Counted from the stretch's first letter, positions 36,874 to 48,899 are shown. The stretch: 64,000 bases of DNA from Mesostigma viride (GCA_009746045.1 RPFO01000175.1:1472898-1536897), one strand, 5' to 3'. The notes: a model not told the origin generated them from the sequence alone. A program made the numbers and translations.

Positions 36874-37623
36874 ATGCCAGATTCTGAAGAATTCCGCATT
36901 CCCACCGACGAGGAGGTAGCTGCTCCGCCGGCTGATCCATTACCGGCTCCGCGTCCGCGCGGGCCAAGGCCGGCTGCGCCATCGTGGCAAGCACTTCTTG
37001 ACGAAGTCACGGTTTCCCTCGACGAATTACATCGTCGACAACGAGCAGCTCTCCCGTTGCTGGGAGATTTTCCCGAGGACCCCCGCCTGCCGCAGCTGGT
37101 GCCGGCGATTCGCGGGCCATTAGACCAAATCCGAAATATTCTTTCGGCTTTTACGGTCCAGGTCCGAGGCGGCCTGCGTTCGGTGAACGAAGTCACCACC
37201 GCCATTGAGGAGGTGGACAACGCAATTTCCTCGCTCACCGGGTACCAGCGCAATTTGCAAAACTGGACCTCGACGCGCACGGGGGGCGCGCCGGTGGTCA
37301 CTACAAATCTGTTTCAGGACATCGCATTGCTTTCGCTGCTTACACGCGGCGTTCGCACTCGCGAGCGACAGGTCCTCATAAACCTGGTCGCATTTCTTTC
37401 GGCCTTGCGAGAGTGGATTCCCGCGGGCTGGGAGCTTCTGTCCATTTTTACTCATCCTCTTCGTCTCGTCGCGCGTCGGCGCATCGCAATTTTCGATCCG
37501 ACGCAAAACCCGGCGAACACACCGGTTTTGATTCATACCGGTGCAGGTCCGGCTCACACGCCGGAAATGGAGGATCCTGAGTTTACATATGAGTACTGCG
37601 ATTTCCGGGGCCTCGACTACTGA
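36874..37623 (+). CDS. ORF1, pre-gag protein of Copia A (intact)
   Basis: A complete 249-residue frame starting MPDSEEFRIPTDEE. After a Pro-rich stretch it becomes strongly helical (LDELHRRQRAALPLLGD, RGGLRSVNEVTTAIEEVDN), then has a hydrophobic-helix region (LFQDIALLSLLTRGVRTRER, QVLINLVAFLSALREW). The end is acidic and aromatic (DPEFTYEYCDFRGLDY). No known domain, signal peptide or clear membrane segment. Copy 1 carries the same gene with one frameshift, and Copia B has a different ORF in the same place. It could be a particle or RNA-binding accessory protein; this is inference. Confidence 0.75.
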   Translation: MPDSEEFRIPTDEEVAAPPADPLPAPRPRGPRPAAPSWQALLDEVTVSLDELHRRQRAALPLLGDFPEDPRLPQLVPAIRGPLDQIRNILSAFTVQVRGGLRSVNEVTTAIEEVDNAISSLTGYQRNLQNWTSTRTGGAPVVTTNLFQDIALLSLLTRGVRTRERQVLINLVAFLSALREWIPAGWELLSIFTHPLRLVARRRIAIFDPTQNPANTPVLIHTGAGPAHTPEMEDPEFTYEYCDFRGLDY

Positions 37624-37789
37624 ATAAGTCGGCCATTTTTTCCAGTGCTCGTCGGCGCTTAGTCGACTTTTCAGCGGCGTTTCGCGGGGGGCGGCGGCGA
37701 CACCGGTGCAGGCGGCATTCGTCGACAGTTGTACATACTTTCTTTTGCTGCTTTACTCTGGTGTTTGCTAAGACAGCTTGTTGTACATC

Positions 37790-38906
37790 ATGGCTGAGGG
37801 GCGCCGTAGCAAGGGCCTAGCCAGTGGGAATAATAATGGAGGTGCAGGTAGTGGGACCGCCCACGTAGATGACGTGGGGGTTACCGGCGAGATTACCAAT
37901 GTACCTATTAATAATAATACACATGCTGTCTCTGGATATGATCTCACCACCCAGGGTCTACTTATTGTTAATCAACTGCAACCTGTCACGTCAGACTCAA
38001 AGCCAAAGCAGGCTGAGGAGTTTGTGGAGGGGCTAGAGGGGTTTCCAAGCTTGTACGGTGGTACAAACTATTATCAGATCTGGATAGGCAGCCAGACTTT
38101 TGGCAAGTGTACAGATCAGATAAATGACCTCACTAGAGAGTGCAAGAAGGCCAACAAGGCCTGGTCAAGCTACGTGGCAGAACTAAAGGAGCTGCTAGAG
38201 GATCAACGGAAGAAGGTGGGGATCCATTGGCAGGATAAATACCAAGGGTGGGAGGTGAAAGGAGACCTTATCCAGAACTTCCTTAACTATTGTAAAATGG
38301 TTGAGGAGGGCAGGGCTCATGGCTTTAATGTTGCTGACAACATAGCCCTGACAAACTGGCTCAAGGTTTCTGGGCTGGACAAGGCAACACGTGGCTCTTT
38401 AAAGGTCATGTGTGCCCCACACTCTACCCTCAAGGCCTACAAGGTCATAATCAAACAAGCCCTCGAGGCAGAGGAGCTGTTTGAGGGTGGAGTGCCAGCT
38501 GTGAAGGCTACCCACGCAGGTGGGCGTGCCCAGGGGGGCTCCAAGGCGTCTGAGGCTGACAGAAGCCAAGGAGGACGTGGGGGCAACCACAACAAGCGGA
38601 AGGAGAACCATTCACCCGACCCTGACGGGCAATCACATGCCAAGTCGGTGTTCAGGAGGGTGGGTGGCAAGCCCAGGCAGGGTAACGCGCCTGCATGACA
38701 ACGGGGGAGGAGGCCAGGGCAAGTCAAAGATCCAGTGCTACCTGTGCAAGGGGTGGGGGCACATCAAGAAGGAGTGTCCCAGCTTCAAGAAGACCCAGGG
38801 CCAGGGCAGCAACAAGAATAACAAAAACAAAAACAACAACAAGAACAAGTCCCAGGCAGGCCAGCCTTCAAAGGGCAGTCAACAAGAAGAAAACAAGGAG
38901 CAGTGA
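37790..38906 (+). pseudogene. Gag of Copia A copy 2 (one 4-base insertion)
   Basis: ATG at 37,790 begins MAEGRRSKGLASGNN and the frame runs to 38,698. Relative to copy 1 an extra CATG near 38,692 shifts the frame. The remainder holds the zinc knuckle CYLCKGWGHIKKEC and the Asn/Lys-rich tail, ending at 38,906. The capsid-like region is otherwise intact and is the best reference for the broken copy 1. Particle formation and RNA packaging are the expected roles. Confidence 0.85.
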
Positions 38907-38967
38907 CTGTCTGAGGCAACCCCTACTACACACCTTAATTCACCCAAGGGGGAGGCCAGGTGCTCCA

Positions 38968-39054
38968 ATGCAGATTTTATATCTGGGCAAAGAGAGGGTG
39001 ATCTCCAGGTTCAGGATGGCCCCAGGTCACCTGGAGAGGTACAGGTTCCTATGA
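38968..39054 (+). CDS. 28-residue overlap ORF between gag and pol (copy 2)
   Basis: Same position and length as the copy 1 ORF at 8,865. It begins MQILYLGKERV and its TGA overlaps the pol ATG. Pol then runs only to the Copia B insertion at 39,161. Confidence 0.4.
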   Translation: MQILYLGKERVISRFRMAPGHLERYRFL

Positions 39055-39160
39055 AGACGTCCTTGACAGCTGGTGCAGCTGTAAGAATGTCTGACCCCAT
39101 GCATCCTCGTGCTGGGCACGAGGGTGGACCTCTCATTTTGAGAGAAACCAATGTACAACC

Positions 39161-39805
39161 AGTTAGAAAGAGCTCCCAACGTATGTGAGCTCTTGGTCTT
39201 TCACAGCGCGTCTTAGCCAATGTTGCAAGGCAGCAACCTTAAATCTGTTCACCAGGCCACGACCACAATGGGCACTTCCACGACCAAGGTGGCACCCACG
39301 GTTCGTGCTTTCCGAGATAGCTGGTCATCCCCCATGACCAAGCTATATCCTTTGCGTTGTTCCTCGTTCCCATCGGCATGACGAGGCACGTGCAGGCGTG
39401 CAAGCAAATCCACAACGTCCACTGGCATCAGTGCAGAGCCAGGACGTACTGGATTTGCCTAGACTCTGCAACCTAGGAAGTACAGGACCTGTCACAAGCC
39501 TGCAAGGTCTAGTATCCTTGCAGCCCTGTGCCAGCTCCAGTACCCTACCAGTCACAGGCTGCTGCTCCTCCTGGTCTACGTGGACCACAGTCACGTGATA
39601 GACAGGCTAAGCCTGTGCAGGCACGGCCTGCCACGTGTCCTGTCCACTATACCAGAGGACTGCACCCTAGTCGGCCACGGATGGCTAGGACTTCGGGACT
39701 TGATATCTTTCTCGTCCCTTGTCTGTTTCAGGCGGTCAGCACGGCGTTGGAAAGGTCTTTCCAAACTGCATCCACTTAGCATATTGGTTGCCCAAAATGC
39801 TAACT
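39161..39805 (-). repeat. 3' LTR of Copia B
   Basis: A 645-base copy matching 51,513-52,157 with only a few substitutions. The adjoining internal sequence on the minus strand (AAAAGAAGAAATGGTTGT) resembles a polypurine primer. Confidence 0.92.
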
Positions 39806-40814
39806 ACAACCATTTCTTCTTTTGGAGCTGGACCAGCTTGAAACAAGCCTAACCTTGCTTGTGCCCACTCAGCCACAGACCGCTTGGTCCCTTGGGGTTG
39901 ATCAGACCTCGGATAGGGCCCAGGGTCCTGCCTCCTTTTGGGTAACAACATATACGCCCTTGGACCAGGCTAGGTGTACTGGCCAGTGAATCAGAGGTCA
40001 CCCCAGGTTATCCCCTGACCCCTTGGTCAGCTCCCAACCTTTCCTTGGGAACTTGGTGTTAGATTAAAGTCAAGGCACATTACCTAGTCCAATGGCTGGG
40101 ATTAAAGGATGCCAAGAACGTATTATTGTGAGTTCCTGATCTTTCACAGTTATCACAGGCGCCCGTTCTTATGGCGCCCGCCTTGGCCAGCCTTTCCCTT
40201 TGATGCTCAAAGAGACTCAGGTAGCACCTATACAAATACTGCCTTATTGGGGAGCCCATGTCTTCACTGGGTGTTAAGCCCAGGAATCACTCATGCCAGG
40301 CTGTGGCTTTGCTGGGGAATTGAACCCCACCCCAATCTCCAGGTTTATAGGTGACCTGGAACTTCACACAAGAGAAACATTACAACCATGAAAACAACAT
40401 GAGAGAGACATGATTATGTTTTATTCAAGCATTATATAACCCAGAATGTGGCTCCCTGGCAACCATGTTCCACATGGTCACACAACCAGGTTCTTTATTA
40501 GCAACAGGTTGGAAACAAGCACTAGAAAACATATATACAGCAACCTGTAAGAACCAGCATTCGGGTTGCCCTTGCATGGCCTAACTGTTTGAGGCCAAAG
40601 GCGTCGACTTAAGTCCTGGCGACTCTTCTGAACCCCATGGGGAGGGCCAGGCATGATTCTCAGCTGGTAGGAGTGACATTCCACACCAACTCCTGTCCAG
40701 GAGGGTGTACCTAACCCTGAAGGACCGGCTGTCAACCAGTAAGCACCAGTCACCACTTGGTACTTTGGTCAATCAGCCCACTGGGGGCACCCAAGCTGAA
40801 GCAAGGCCTGGTCT
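39806..40814 (-). other. 3' untranslated region of Copia B
   Basis: About one kilobase between the RNase H stop and the LTR, without a convincing gene. A region of similar length occupies the same place in Copia A, so a long 3' untranslated segment seems a shared character. Confidence 0.55.
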
Positions 40815-40930
40815 CTATGGCCGCCCGTGTAAGGGGTCCATGAGCCCACGGAGCAGGGGGTACTGCCTCTCCGCCTTCTTCTCCAGCTTGGTGAGGGCAT
40901 CTGCAGGGTTGTCCACACCAGGCACATGTT
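40815..40930 (-). pseudogene. Copia B RNase H C-terminus, cut off by element D
   Basis: The frame reads EHVPGVDNPADALTKLEKK and stops at 40,815. It matches the end of Copia A RNase H. It is the natural continuation of the pol frame that stops being homologous at 45,452; CAATG is duplicated on both sides of D. Confidence 0.88.
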
Positions 40931-40935
40931 CAATG

Positions 40936-41741
40936 TGTTTGGATTGGGAGAGGAGACTAATGGGTTTTACACAATGCCTTGTGCTTGGCCTTGCTACCCA
41001 CACACCTTGCAGGTGCTGAAAGAAAGAGAGGTTGAAGACAATTTACGTGGAAGAATAAATGGTTTATTAGAATATAATAGTTGGAGAAGAGCTTGAATGG
41101 AGGTTGAATGGAGGTACCTGCCCTTAGGGGGCAGTTTCCTTTTATACCTTTTAGGCTAGGAAGGATGACATCAGCAATGACATCATCACAGAAGCTTGTA
41201 GAAACATCCTAGCATATTCCTAGCATATTCCCAGCATATTCTCAGTATATTCCAGGAATATTCCTGGCATATTCTTAGAACAATCCTAGAACATTCTAGA
41301 CATGATCCAATGAGCTGGCATAATAGCTAGATGCCAAGTGTCTACGTAATAATGTGCCACATAACATGATTAATAAAGTGACACATCTCTTCTCCTTGGA
41401 GTGACAAGTGTCATGCAATGAGTCTACCCACTTGTCATCATGTAAGTCATAACATGTGTCATCATGAGCTTCCAACACTTGTCAGCTCATGGACCAAACA
41501 CTTGTCCAATAGGCCATAGCACCACTTGTCAATCAAATACGTGATGCTACTAGGCTGACTCAGGTTACAAGTCATCCATGTCCAAGTATAGGACTATGGC
41601 ACATGAATATTGATCAGCTCATTGAGCCCAATCCATCTAGCTTATCAAGCTATCAAATTCCCAGTCCATATGGAATAAATCCAACAAGAAATAAATCAGG
41701 CTGGGATACATTGTGGCCAGGTGGATATAATATCCCTAACA
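40936..41741 (-). repeat. 3' LTR of element D
   Basis: An 806-base TG...CA repeat. Inside are about seven tandem copies of an 11-base unit like CCTAGCATATT (41,208-41,280). Several ACTTGTC words follow at about 41,400-41,530. Confidence 0.93.
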
Positions 41742-42891
41742 CCCCCCTTAGCCACATGGGCACAATGCAAAAGATGTCTGGGTAGGTGGAATCTCAACAC
41801 CCCCCTTAACCACATGCTCGTAGCATGCCGTCCAGTTGCTAGCATGGTGCAACTGAAAATGAAGATGCCGTCCTCGTGAAACGCTTGAAGCTCCAACATG
41901 CGGTCGTGAGCCGCACTACCGCCACTGATCCGTCCCCCCCGGCAACGCGAATGAGTGTCCAACCATAGCAGCGACGCACTAGCTGCCCATCAATCCTGGA
42001 TGGCTGATACCCAACCCTTAGTTGGAAAAGTGCTCTAGATGCTACATTCCCCCCTCACTCAAAGCGGCTGCCCATGGACACAATAGGGCCACACAGTCCC
42101 ACACATATGATACGGCAACACATGCCAACAAAGAAGGTCCCTATGAGCTAACCCAAACGGTATAGAGGTAGGGTAACGGCAACAACACGTGCTGTACACA
42201 CACGGAGCAACATAAATACGCCATCTCACAAAATAAATGACACCAACATCACGTTTTACGCCAAATAAACGGGGTGAGCAAACAACATCTAGGCAACAAA
42301 TGCCACACAAACAAGGTGCAATACAACCTTCAACACAAAACACAGTGGCCATAACAGATAAACGCGCTTCATAGCAAAGAAAACAGGACGTGCAAAACAT
42401 TACCGCCACAAAGGCGAACACAAGTAAAGATTACTTCGTCACGATTCACAAATCAGTGCCCGAGAGTAAACATTACGTCCGACATTACAGGCTATGCCGA
42501 AATGCACAGCCAAATTCGACACAAAGGACGTAAGCATTTGCATACAACCAATGCTCTCAGCACAAAACAAAATAACACACGCGTCACAGGCACTTAACTT
42601 ACGAAAACAAGTCGTAGACGACGATACAACGGCGCTTCACTACGCCGCAGACTAGTGCCACAAATAGCGTGCAAAAACTCTGGATATACACTCCAGGTAC
42701 GTAGAAAACGTCTCGTGGGAACAATACCAAAATGCGTGGGCCATCGCCACTGAACGCATGGCAAAATAAACACATAATTGCTGGAAGAACACAAAGAAAG
42801 AACCAGAAAACGCAGGCTTACGGCGCCTCACAATTTCCAGCAAACACGACACAAAAGTCGACATACAAGTTCATTTCCCACAGACAAAACA
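41742..42891 (-). other. Untranslated 3' region of element D
   Basis: About 1.1 kb without a credible gene between the gag-protease stop and the 3' LTR. A partner element would have integrase and reverse transcriptase here. The purine tract is at 41,742-41,750. Confidence 0.6.
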
Positions 42892-44556
42892 TTAGGGCAA
42901 CCTTGAGGAGTGGGGTCTGTGCATCCTGGGCGACAATTTCCAAGGGTCGTTGCAGCTAGCGCAATTGCAAATGCCATGGCCTGGCCGAACACCGTCAACT
43001 GACCGACGTGATGCCTTGGCAGCATTTTGCAGTCGACTTGACCGTTGGTGCTTGACCGCACTTTGGCTGACAGGTCGCTGTCCACGACGTGGTCGGCTCG
43101 CTCGAGGCCTCGCGCCAGCACCGGACTTGGCAGTCCAGGACTTAGAAAAATTTTGCAGCTTGGTCGATTTCGCCCTCGCGCCACGAATTTGTTCCCCCTC
43201 AGTTAGGCTGGCAGCGTTCGAGCGCCGCGCCTTTGGTCTGGTCGCCGGACTTGGGTTACTAGCACCAGTATCACCTGGTATGCTGGCGGCGACAACGCGC
43301 TCCGCCTGCACTGGGCTGTTCTGGACCGCGGTTTCTGGAAGTACTTCAGCGTCTGACACGGACTTCTCCATTGCGCTGGAAACTTCTCGAATTGGCGTGA
43401 ACTTCCACTGGGCCGGCGCAGAGTATATAAAGCCACGCAGTGTGCGAGTAATGCCCAGTAGGCCGCCCCCGATCCCGCATACACGGGCAAGCATGGCCAG
43501 TATGACCGTTAGGCCCACGGCCAGCCACTCCGCCGCGTGTCCCGAGGCACGTGAGATGCTGCGCTCGCTGCTCGCCATTTTCTGCCCTTGACAGGCAGCG
43601 TCGTTCTTGAAGCTCGTCGCCGACGATTTCAGCTCTGGGATGGCGTCCATCGCTGCGTCCGCACCGTGCGCGGGCAAAAAGTAGGTGTTGTTCCTCGTCA
43701 CGATGCTGCAGGGCCTGCTGTTCAGCACAGCAACCTGCTTGGCGAGGTCGACGTTGTGGCCATCCTTGACGAGCTGGCCGACAGATAAAAGTCGGGTGCT
43801 CAGCTTTGGAACGAGCAGCGCGTTTTGGAGGTGCACGTCTGCCTCCTGGCCCGGCAGCTTCAGCTTGACAGTCCCGATGGCTGTCGCCTTCAGTTTGCCG
43901 CCTGAGCCGGCGATTTCCCTGTCATGAGGGTGCAGGCACACGAAGTCCGACGGGCATGGCGTCATGTGACAGCTCGCTGCGGAATCCAGCACCCAGCTGG
44001 TCGGTGCTTTCTTTTCATACTGCGTGAGTGCAGCAGCATCCGACGGCGATGGCGACTCGGCGATGGTGGCGAAGACGAAGCCGGACCGCTCCGCAGCCTC
44101 CTCGGTGATACGCGCCTCGCTGGCACCTGGTGAGTGCTCCTTTCTCGCTTGGTTCCGTCGCGTTGCCTTGTTCTTGCGTTCTTGCTTCAGCTCCGGATGC
44201 TTCTCCCAGCACTGGGTGTCCACGTGCCCGGCCTTCTTGCAGTAATTGCACCGCCTCTTTCCTCCACTTTTCTTCGTAGTAGTGTGGAAAACCTGGCCGT
44301 TAGGGGAGCCCTCCTTCTTTGCTTGAGCAGAACGCCTTCCGTGCAGTAGCTCCTCCGCCTCCAGCAGCGCAGTCTTGACCTCCTTTAGCGAATCCTCCTC
44401 TCCAGTTAGGACCTTGACCAGGTCACAATAGGCCGATGCTAAGGCCTTCAACACAGCCTTGATTTCTTCCCATTTCCTCAGAGACCGCCCATCAAACGTT
44501 GTGATGGACTTGCTTGTTGCCCGGAATTGCTTGTAGCACGCTTCCTTGGTAGCCAT
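42892..44556 (-). CDS. Gag-protease protein of element D with a membrane segment
   Basis: The first ATG gives a 554-residue product (MATKEACYKQF). It has a short helical gag part, a zinc knuckle CNYCKKAGHVDTQC (residues 103-116), and a Copia-type protease motif WVLDSAASCHMT (Asp near 191). The usual pre-integrase stretch follows (LLVPKLSTRLLSVGQLVKDG). The protease motif has Ala where DSGAS is usual. Instead of integrase, the protein continues with a hydrophobic segment (about 342-370, WLAVGLTVILAMLARVCGIG) and a long basic tail. The membrane-like segment is unusual for such elements. Capsid-type packaging of its own RNA is inferred. Confidence 0.82.
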   Translation of the reverse strand: MATKEACYKQFRATSKSITTFDGRSLRKWEEIKAVLKALASAYCDLVKVLTGEEDSLKEVKTALLEAEELLHGRRSAQAKKEGSPNGQVFHTTTKKSGGKRRCNYCKKAGHVDTQCWEKHPELKQERKNKATRRNQARKEHSPGASEARITEEAAERSGFVFATIAESPSPSDAAALTQYEKKAPTSWVLDSAASCHMTPCPSDFVCLHPHDREIAGSGGKLKATAIGTVKLKLPGQEADVHLQNALLVPKLSTRLLSVGQLVKDGHNVDLAKQVAVLNSRPCSIVTRNNTYFLPAHGADAAMDAIPELKSSATSFKNDAACQGQKMASSERSISRASGHAAEWLAVGLTVILAMLARVCGIGGGLLGITRTLRGFIYSAPAQWKFTPIREVSSAMEKSVSDAEVLPETAVQNSPVQAERVVAASIPGDTGASNPSPATRPKARRSNAASLTEGEQIRGARAKSTKLQNFSKSWTAKSGAGARPRASRPRRGQRPVSQSAVKHQRSSRLQNAAKASRRSVDGVRPGHGICNCASCNDPWKLSPRMHRPHSSRLP

Positions 44557-44639
44557 GGTGTCTTCAGTCGCCAATGGAACTGGATGTCTCTGGGTTCACA
44601 GTGGTCTTCTTGTTCCTCAGTAACAAACCTCCGATACCA

Positions 44640-45446
44640 TGTTTGGATTGGGAGAGGAGACTAATGGGTTTTACACAATGCCTTGTGCTTGGCCTTGCTA
44701 CCCACACACCTTGCAGGTGCTGAAAGAAAGAGAGGTTGAAGACAATTTACGTGGAAGAATAAATGGTTTATTAGAATATAATAGTTGGAGAAGAGCTTGA
44801 ATGGAGGTTGAATGGAGGTACCTGCCCTTAGGGGGCAGTTTCCTTTTATACCTTTTAGGCTAGGAAGGATGACATCAGCAATGACATCATCACAGAAGCT
44901 TGTAGAAACATCCTAGCATATTCCTAGCATATTCCCAGCATATTCTCAGTATATTCCAGGAATATTCCTGGCATATTCTTAGAACAATCCTAGAACATTC
45001 TAGACATGATCCAATGAGCTGGCATAATAGCTAGATGCCAAGTGTCTACGTAATAATGTGCCACATAACATGATTAATAAAGTGACACATCTCTTCTCCT
45101 TGGAGTGACAAGTGTCATGCAATGAGTCTACCCACTTGTCATCATGTAAGTCATAACATGTGTCATCATGAGCTTCCAACACTTGTCAGCTCATGGACCA
45201 AACACTTGTCCAATAGGCCATAGCACCACTTGTCAATCAAATACGTGATGCTACTAGGCTGACTCAGGTTACAAGTCATCCATGTCCAAGTATAGGACTA
45301 TGGCACATGAATATTGATCAGCTCATTGAGCCCAATCCATCTAGCTTATCAACGCTATCGAATTCCCAGTCCATATGGAATAAATCCAACAAGAAATAAA
45401 TCAGGCTGGGATACATTGTGGCCAGGTGGATATAATATCCCTAACA
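44640..45446 (-). repeat. 5' LTR of element D
   Basis: An 807-base copy, nearly identical to the other LTR (one inserted base and one substitution noted near 45,352). The short divergence indicates a very recent insertion. Confidence 0.93.
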
Positions 45447-45451
45447 CAATG

Positions 45452-48400
45452 TGAGCTAGGTAGGACATCTCCTTGAGCAACAAGTAGTCAAGGTCCCTGC
45501 TCCTGGCCAGCTGCCTGTGCACAAATTGCACCATGCCCATGCTATCAGGCCTCACCAGTGTGTGCAGCTGCAACCTACAGGAAGCCACTTGACATAGCTG
45601 GTAGAAGAGCTCCCTCAAGTAAAGAGCAGAATGCAGCCCTTCACAGATTGCCCTGCACTCAGCAATATCACTGCTGGGTGTAACCCTGTTCTGCAACCGA
45701 CTGTACCAGGTAACAAGTGAGGTGTGATCTTGCTCCAGGGTAACTAATGCTGCTGCCCTGCCCCTGACCTCTGTGACCTTCCTATTATCCATAGAACTGT
45801 CCACATAGAGAACCATGTCAAGGGGCTTGTGCAAATCCACAGGACCCAGTATAAGAGGGGGAGACATCATGACAGCCTGCACCACACTCTCAGCACCCAC
45901 CTCAACCAGCTGGGAATCAGTAAGTCGACTCAGAACCAGCAAGTCAGGGGCACATATACTTGCAAGCCATGCCAGCATGCCCCTGATGGTAGCACACCTA
46001 GCCTGTGTGATGGGCTCCTGCAATGCATCTACAATCCGCTGTGGGTAGTCCTTACCACCCTCCATCCTGATGAACCACGAGCCCTTGGCTTGGAACAACG
46101 TAGCCTGCATGCCACAGAAGACCATAGGCTCATTCTCCACCATGTGCTGTATCTTACCCAGCTCAAACCGCTTCTGGATCTTAGCCAAGACAGCCTCAAC
46201 CCAGTCTGGTGGACCTATGAGATGCAGGTCATCACCATGCAGTGAGGCAAAGACAGGAAGGCCATTGTGGGACCCTTGGAACAAACAGGGATCCACTGGA
46301 GACACAGAAAACCCACAAGTATTCTTCAAGAATTTCTCTAGGCTCTTTCTCCAGATAATGGGACTGGACCTGAGACCTTCCAACCCTTTCAGAATTCTCA
46401 GGTACCTGGCCTTTATCTCTGCTCTCCATACAGCAGGTACAGTCACAAAGAAAGGAGGGATATCTCTCCAAGTCTGCCTAGCCTGATCTTGGTCACCCTT
46501 GAGAAAAGCCCTCTTGAAATCAATCAGCACAGAGCTATAGGGCACACCCTTAACCAGAAAAGACAGAAATATACACAGCAGAATCCTCCACGTGTCATGC
46601 AGCATCCCTGGAGTATAGAGCTCCTCATCTAACAACTGGCCAGTGCCATGATACTCGGTTACAACTGGTCTGACATGTGGCACCTGGACACCATCTACCT
46701 CCTTGAGCTTGAGGACAAACATCAATCTGAGCAGCTGGTGAACTTCTGGCAGCTCATCCACAGGTTCTGCACAGTTGGAAACTATCCACTCATGCCCAGA
46801 AGCAACAAAGCCAAGAGTCCATGCCTTAGCCATCTTGGGGCTTTGCATCATCTCGACTAGCTGGCGCCAGGGAATAGGACTGTGAGCAGCTATCTGGTAC
46901 CTGTTTACCCCTAACTGCCGTGGATCAAAGGTGGTTGGGATTATCAACAGGTCCTCAGCTATGGGCTCCTGACCTTGAGGACCCTCAGCTGGCTGACTCC
47001 TAACAGCCTTCACCGCCACTGCAAGACCCTGGGAATAGTGATATCTTTCAAGGGGGAGGCTGCCCCTGCCTTCTAGTGCCAACTCATCAGAGGTCAAAGT
47101 AACCCCTGGCATGCACAAGAAGTTCTGACCCAGAATGGCAGGCCCCTGATAGCCCTCTACCACACAGAACGTGGTGGGCACCCCTAAGATAGGCACACTC
47201 ACTTCCCCAAGGATCTTCATGGACACCTTTCCTGAGAAATCAGACACAGCAAGGCAACTGGGATGGGACATCTGTAAGCCTACAGCATCCTCTTCCCTGA
47301 TGACAGACACCTGTGAGTTGGTATCTACCTCCATTGTAGCTGCCCAGCACGACCCCCACCCCGTGAGCTTGGATACCTTGGGATCATGTTTGCTGCGCAT
47401 GAGTGCTCGGATGACGTCCGCCATGAGAGGCCCCCGGGCCTTAGGTGGCTGCCCCGTCCCCTCTGGCCTTGTGACAGTTGCTTCAGCAGCCTCCTCCTGC
47501 TCGTCATCTTCCAGCAGGGACAGACCATCATCCACCACCAGAGGATTGTTAGCTGCTGCTGCCTGGCTCTGGCCTGGCTCCTCAACCCAGCTGGGAGGGC
47601 CTGGCCCGTCTGCAGGCCAGATTGCATGTGGCCTTCTTTCCTTGACATGAGCCCAGGACAACCTGTACACGTGCCTTGGATCCTTTTCCAAAGCCACCAG
47701 GCAAGATCTGTTAGCTTCCTCCACACGAGTGACAACCCCATCCTGCCACTTCCCCCGCTTGCCTGGAATAGATGGTTCCTTCCACATCCTGACCTTCAGC
47801 CCCACCTGAGGCCTCAGCACATTCCAGTTCTTGTCCTTACGTCTCAGCTGGGCAAATAACCTATCTGCCTTCCTAAGACTGGCCTGCACCACGTTCTCAG
47901 GCAACAAGCTATACTGCAGGGCCAGGGGAGAGACAGCCACACCATCAAAGTAATAGTTAACCCTGTGGTTCAGCTGCTCTTCTATCCCCTTACACCAGGC
48001 TGCCCTCTCTAAGGCAGATGCCACAAGTGGCACTGACTCTGCTGCTAGCACCACTGTCTTCACTTCACGTATGGATCTCTCTACAGCCCCTTGCTGCCCA
48101 TGACTCTCCCTGGGGACTACTACCAGCTTACAAGGCAGCTGGTCCTGATGCTTGAGCAAACAGTCAAACTGCAAGTCTGCCTGCACACTCTTGCACACCC
48201 CAAAGCCTGGGATCAGGGCCTTCATACCCAACAACAAGTGGTGCTCCTGCATACCAGGCAGAACGTCTATCAGCCTGTATCTGCTGAACCTGTCCACCCC
48301 CACCAATATATACAAGCCCCTGATATGCTGGATATCCATCTGGATGTCGCCACGCTCCCTAGCAGGCTCCCTAGCATGGGACTGAGGTGGGTGAACAGCA

Positions 48401-48854
48401 TTCTCCTGGCAACCACAGTTCTCAGCAGCAGCCTGGCAAGCCTCCCACAAAGGCTCCCTACCTAGCTTCCAAGCAAACATTGCTGCCTGCCCAGAATGCC
48501 CAAACATATGATGCAATCTATGGCCAGCCTCAGCATAGCTCAGCACTCTTCAGTACTGACCTGGCGAGACGTCTGAACCGTGTGTGGGGACACATGATCC
48601 ACTCCTGAGGTTCCAGGGCTTCCCTGCAGGCCGTCCTGACGCCCCAAGTCAGGCCCTGCACCCTGGACCGCTCCAGGCCCTTCCAGCAAGGTCCCTTGGC
48701 CCTCCAGGCCAGCACCTGCTGGAGACCCACCACCTGCATGAGGCATAGGGAATTCAGCTGCAGCATTGTTATTGCAATCCAGTGGAAGAACAACATCTTT
48801 ACACCCTTGGTGCTGCACAAGGGGCACACCCCCGTCCTTATGTACATCCAGCAC
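45452..48854 (-). pseudogene. Pol of Copia B: integrase, protease-like, RT, RNase H (split by D)
   Basis: A minus-strand frame of over 1,000 codons, with a probable indel near 48,545 before the zinc region HHMFGH...C-x6-C-x-C. The integrase has D in QMDIQHIRG, D in QADLQFD and E in GQQGAVERS. Then follow an integrase end (KEPSIPGKRGKWQDG), the retropepsin-like domain with EVDTNSQVSVI and ILGQNFL, reverse transcriptase with IDFKRAFLKGD and LHGDDLHLIG, and RNase H with YVDSSMDN and SSDIAECRAICEG. The last residues lie across element D at 40,815-40,930. The same order and unusual motifs as Copia A support real function in the ancestor. Confidence 0.9.
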
Positions 48855-48899
48855 ACCTTCCCCAAGGGGTGATTGACTATTTACAGGGGATGATGTAGC

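Larger units (their letters stand above)
40936..45446 (-). mobile_element. Element D: non-autonomous gag-protease LTR element
   Basis: A 4,511-base element flanked by CAATG at 40,931-40,935 and 45,447-45,451. Its LTRs (40,936-41,741 and 44,640-45,446) have TG...CA ends and differ by about two positions. A primer-binding site for initiator tRNA-Met (TGGTATCGGAGG, minus strand, 44,639-44,628) follows the 5' LTR. A purine run (AAGGGGGG) precedes the 3' LTR. There is a single gag-protease gene and no integrase or reverse transcriptase, so it depends on another element. Confidence 0.93.

Noticed and set aside
39162-39804. Treating the 39,161 repeat as a separate DNA transposon with TACAACCA on both sides
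   Set aside because: The identical repeat at 51,513 and the split Copia A flanks show these are the two LTRs of Copia B; the apparent right duplication is internal Copia B sequence.
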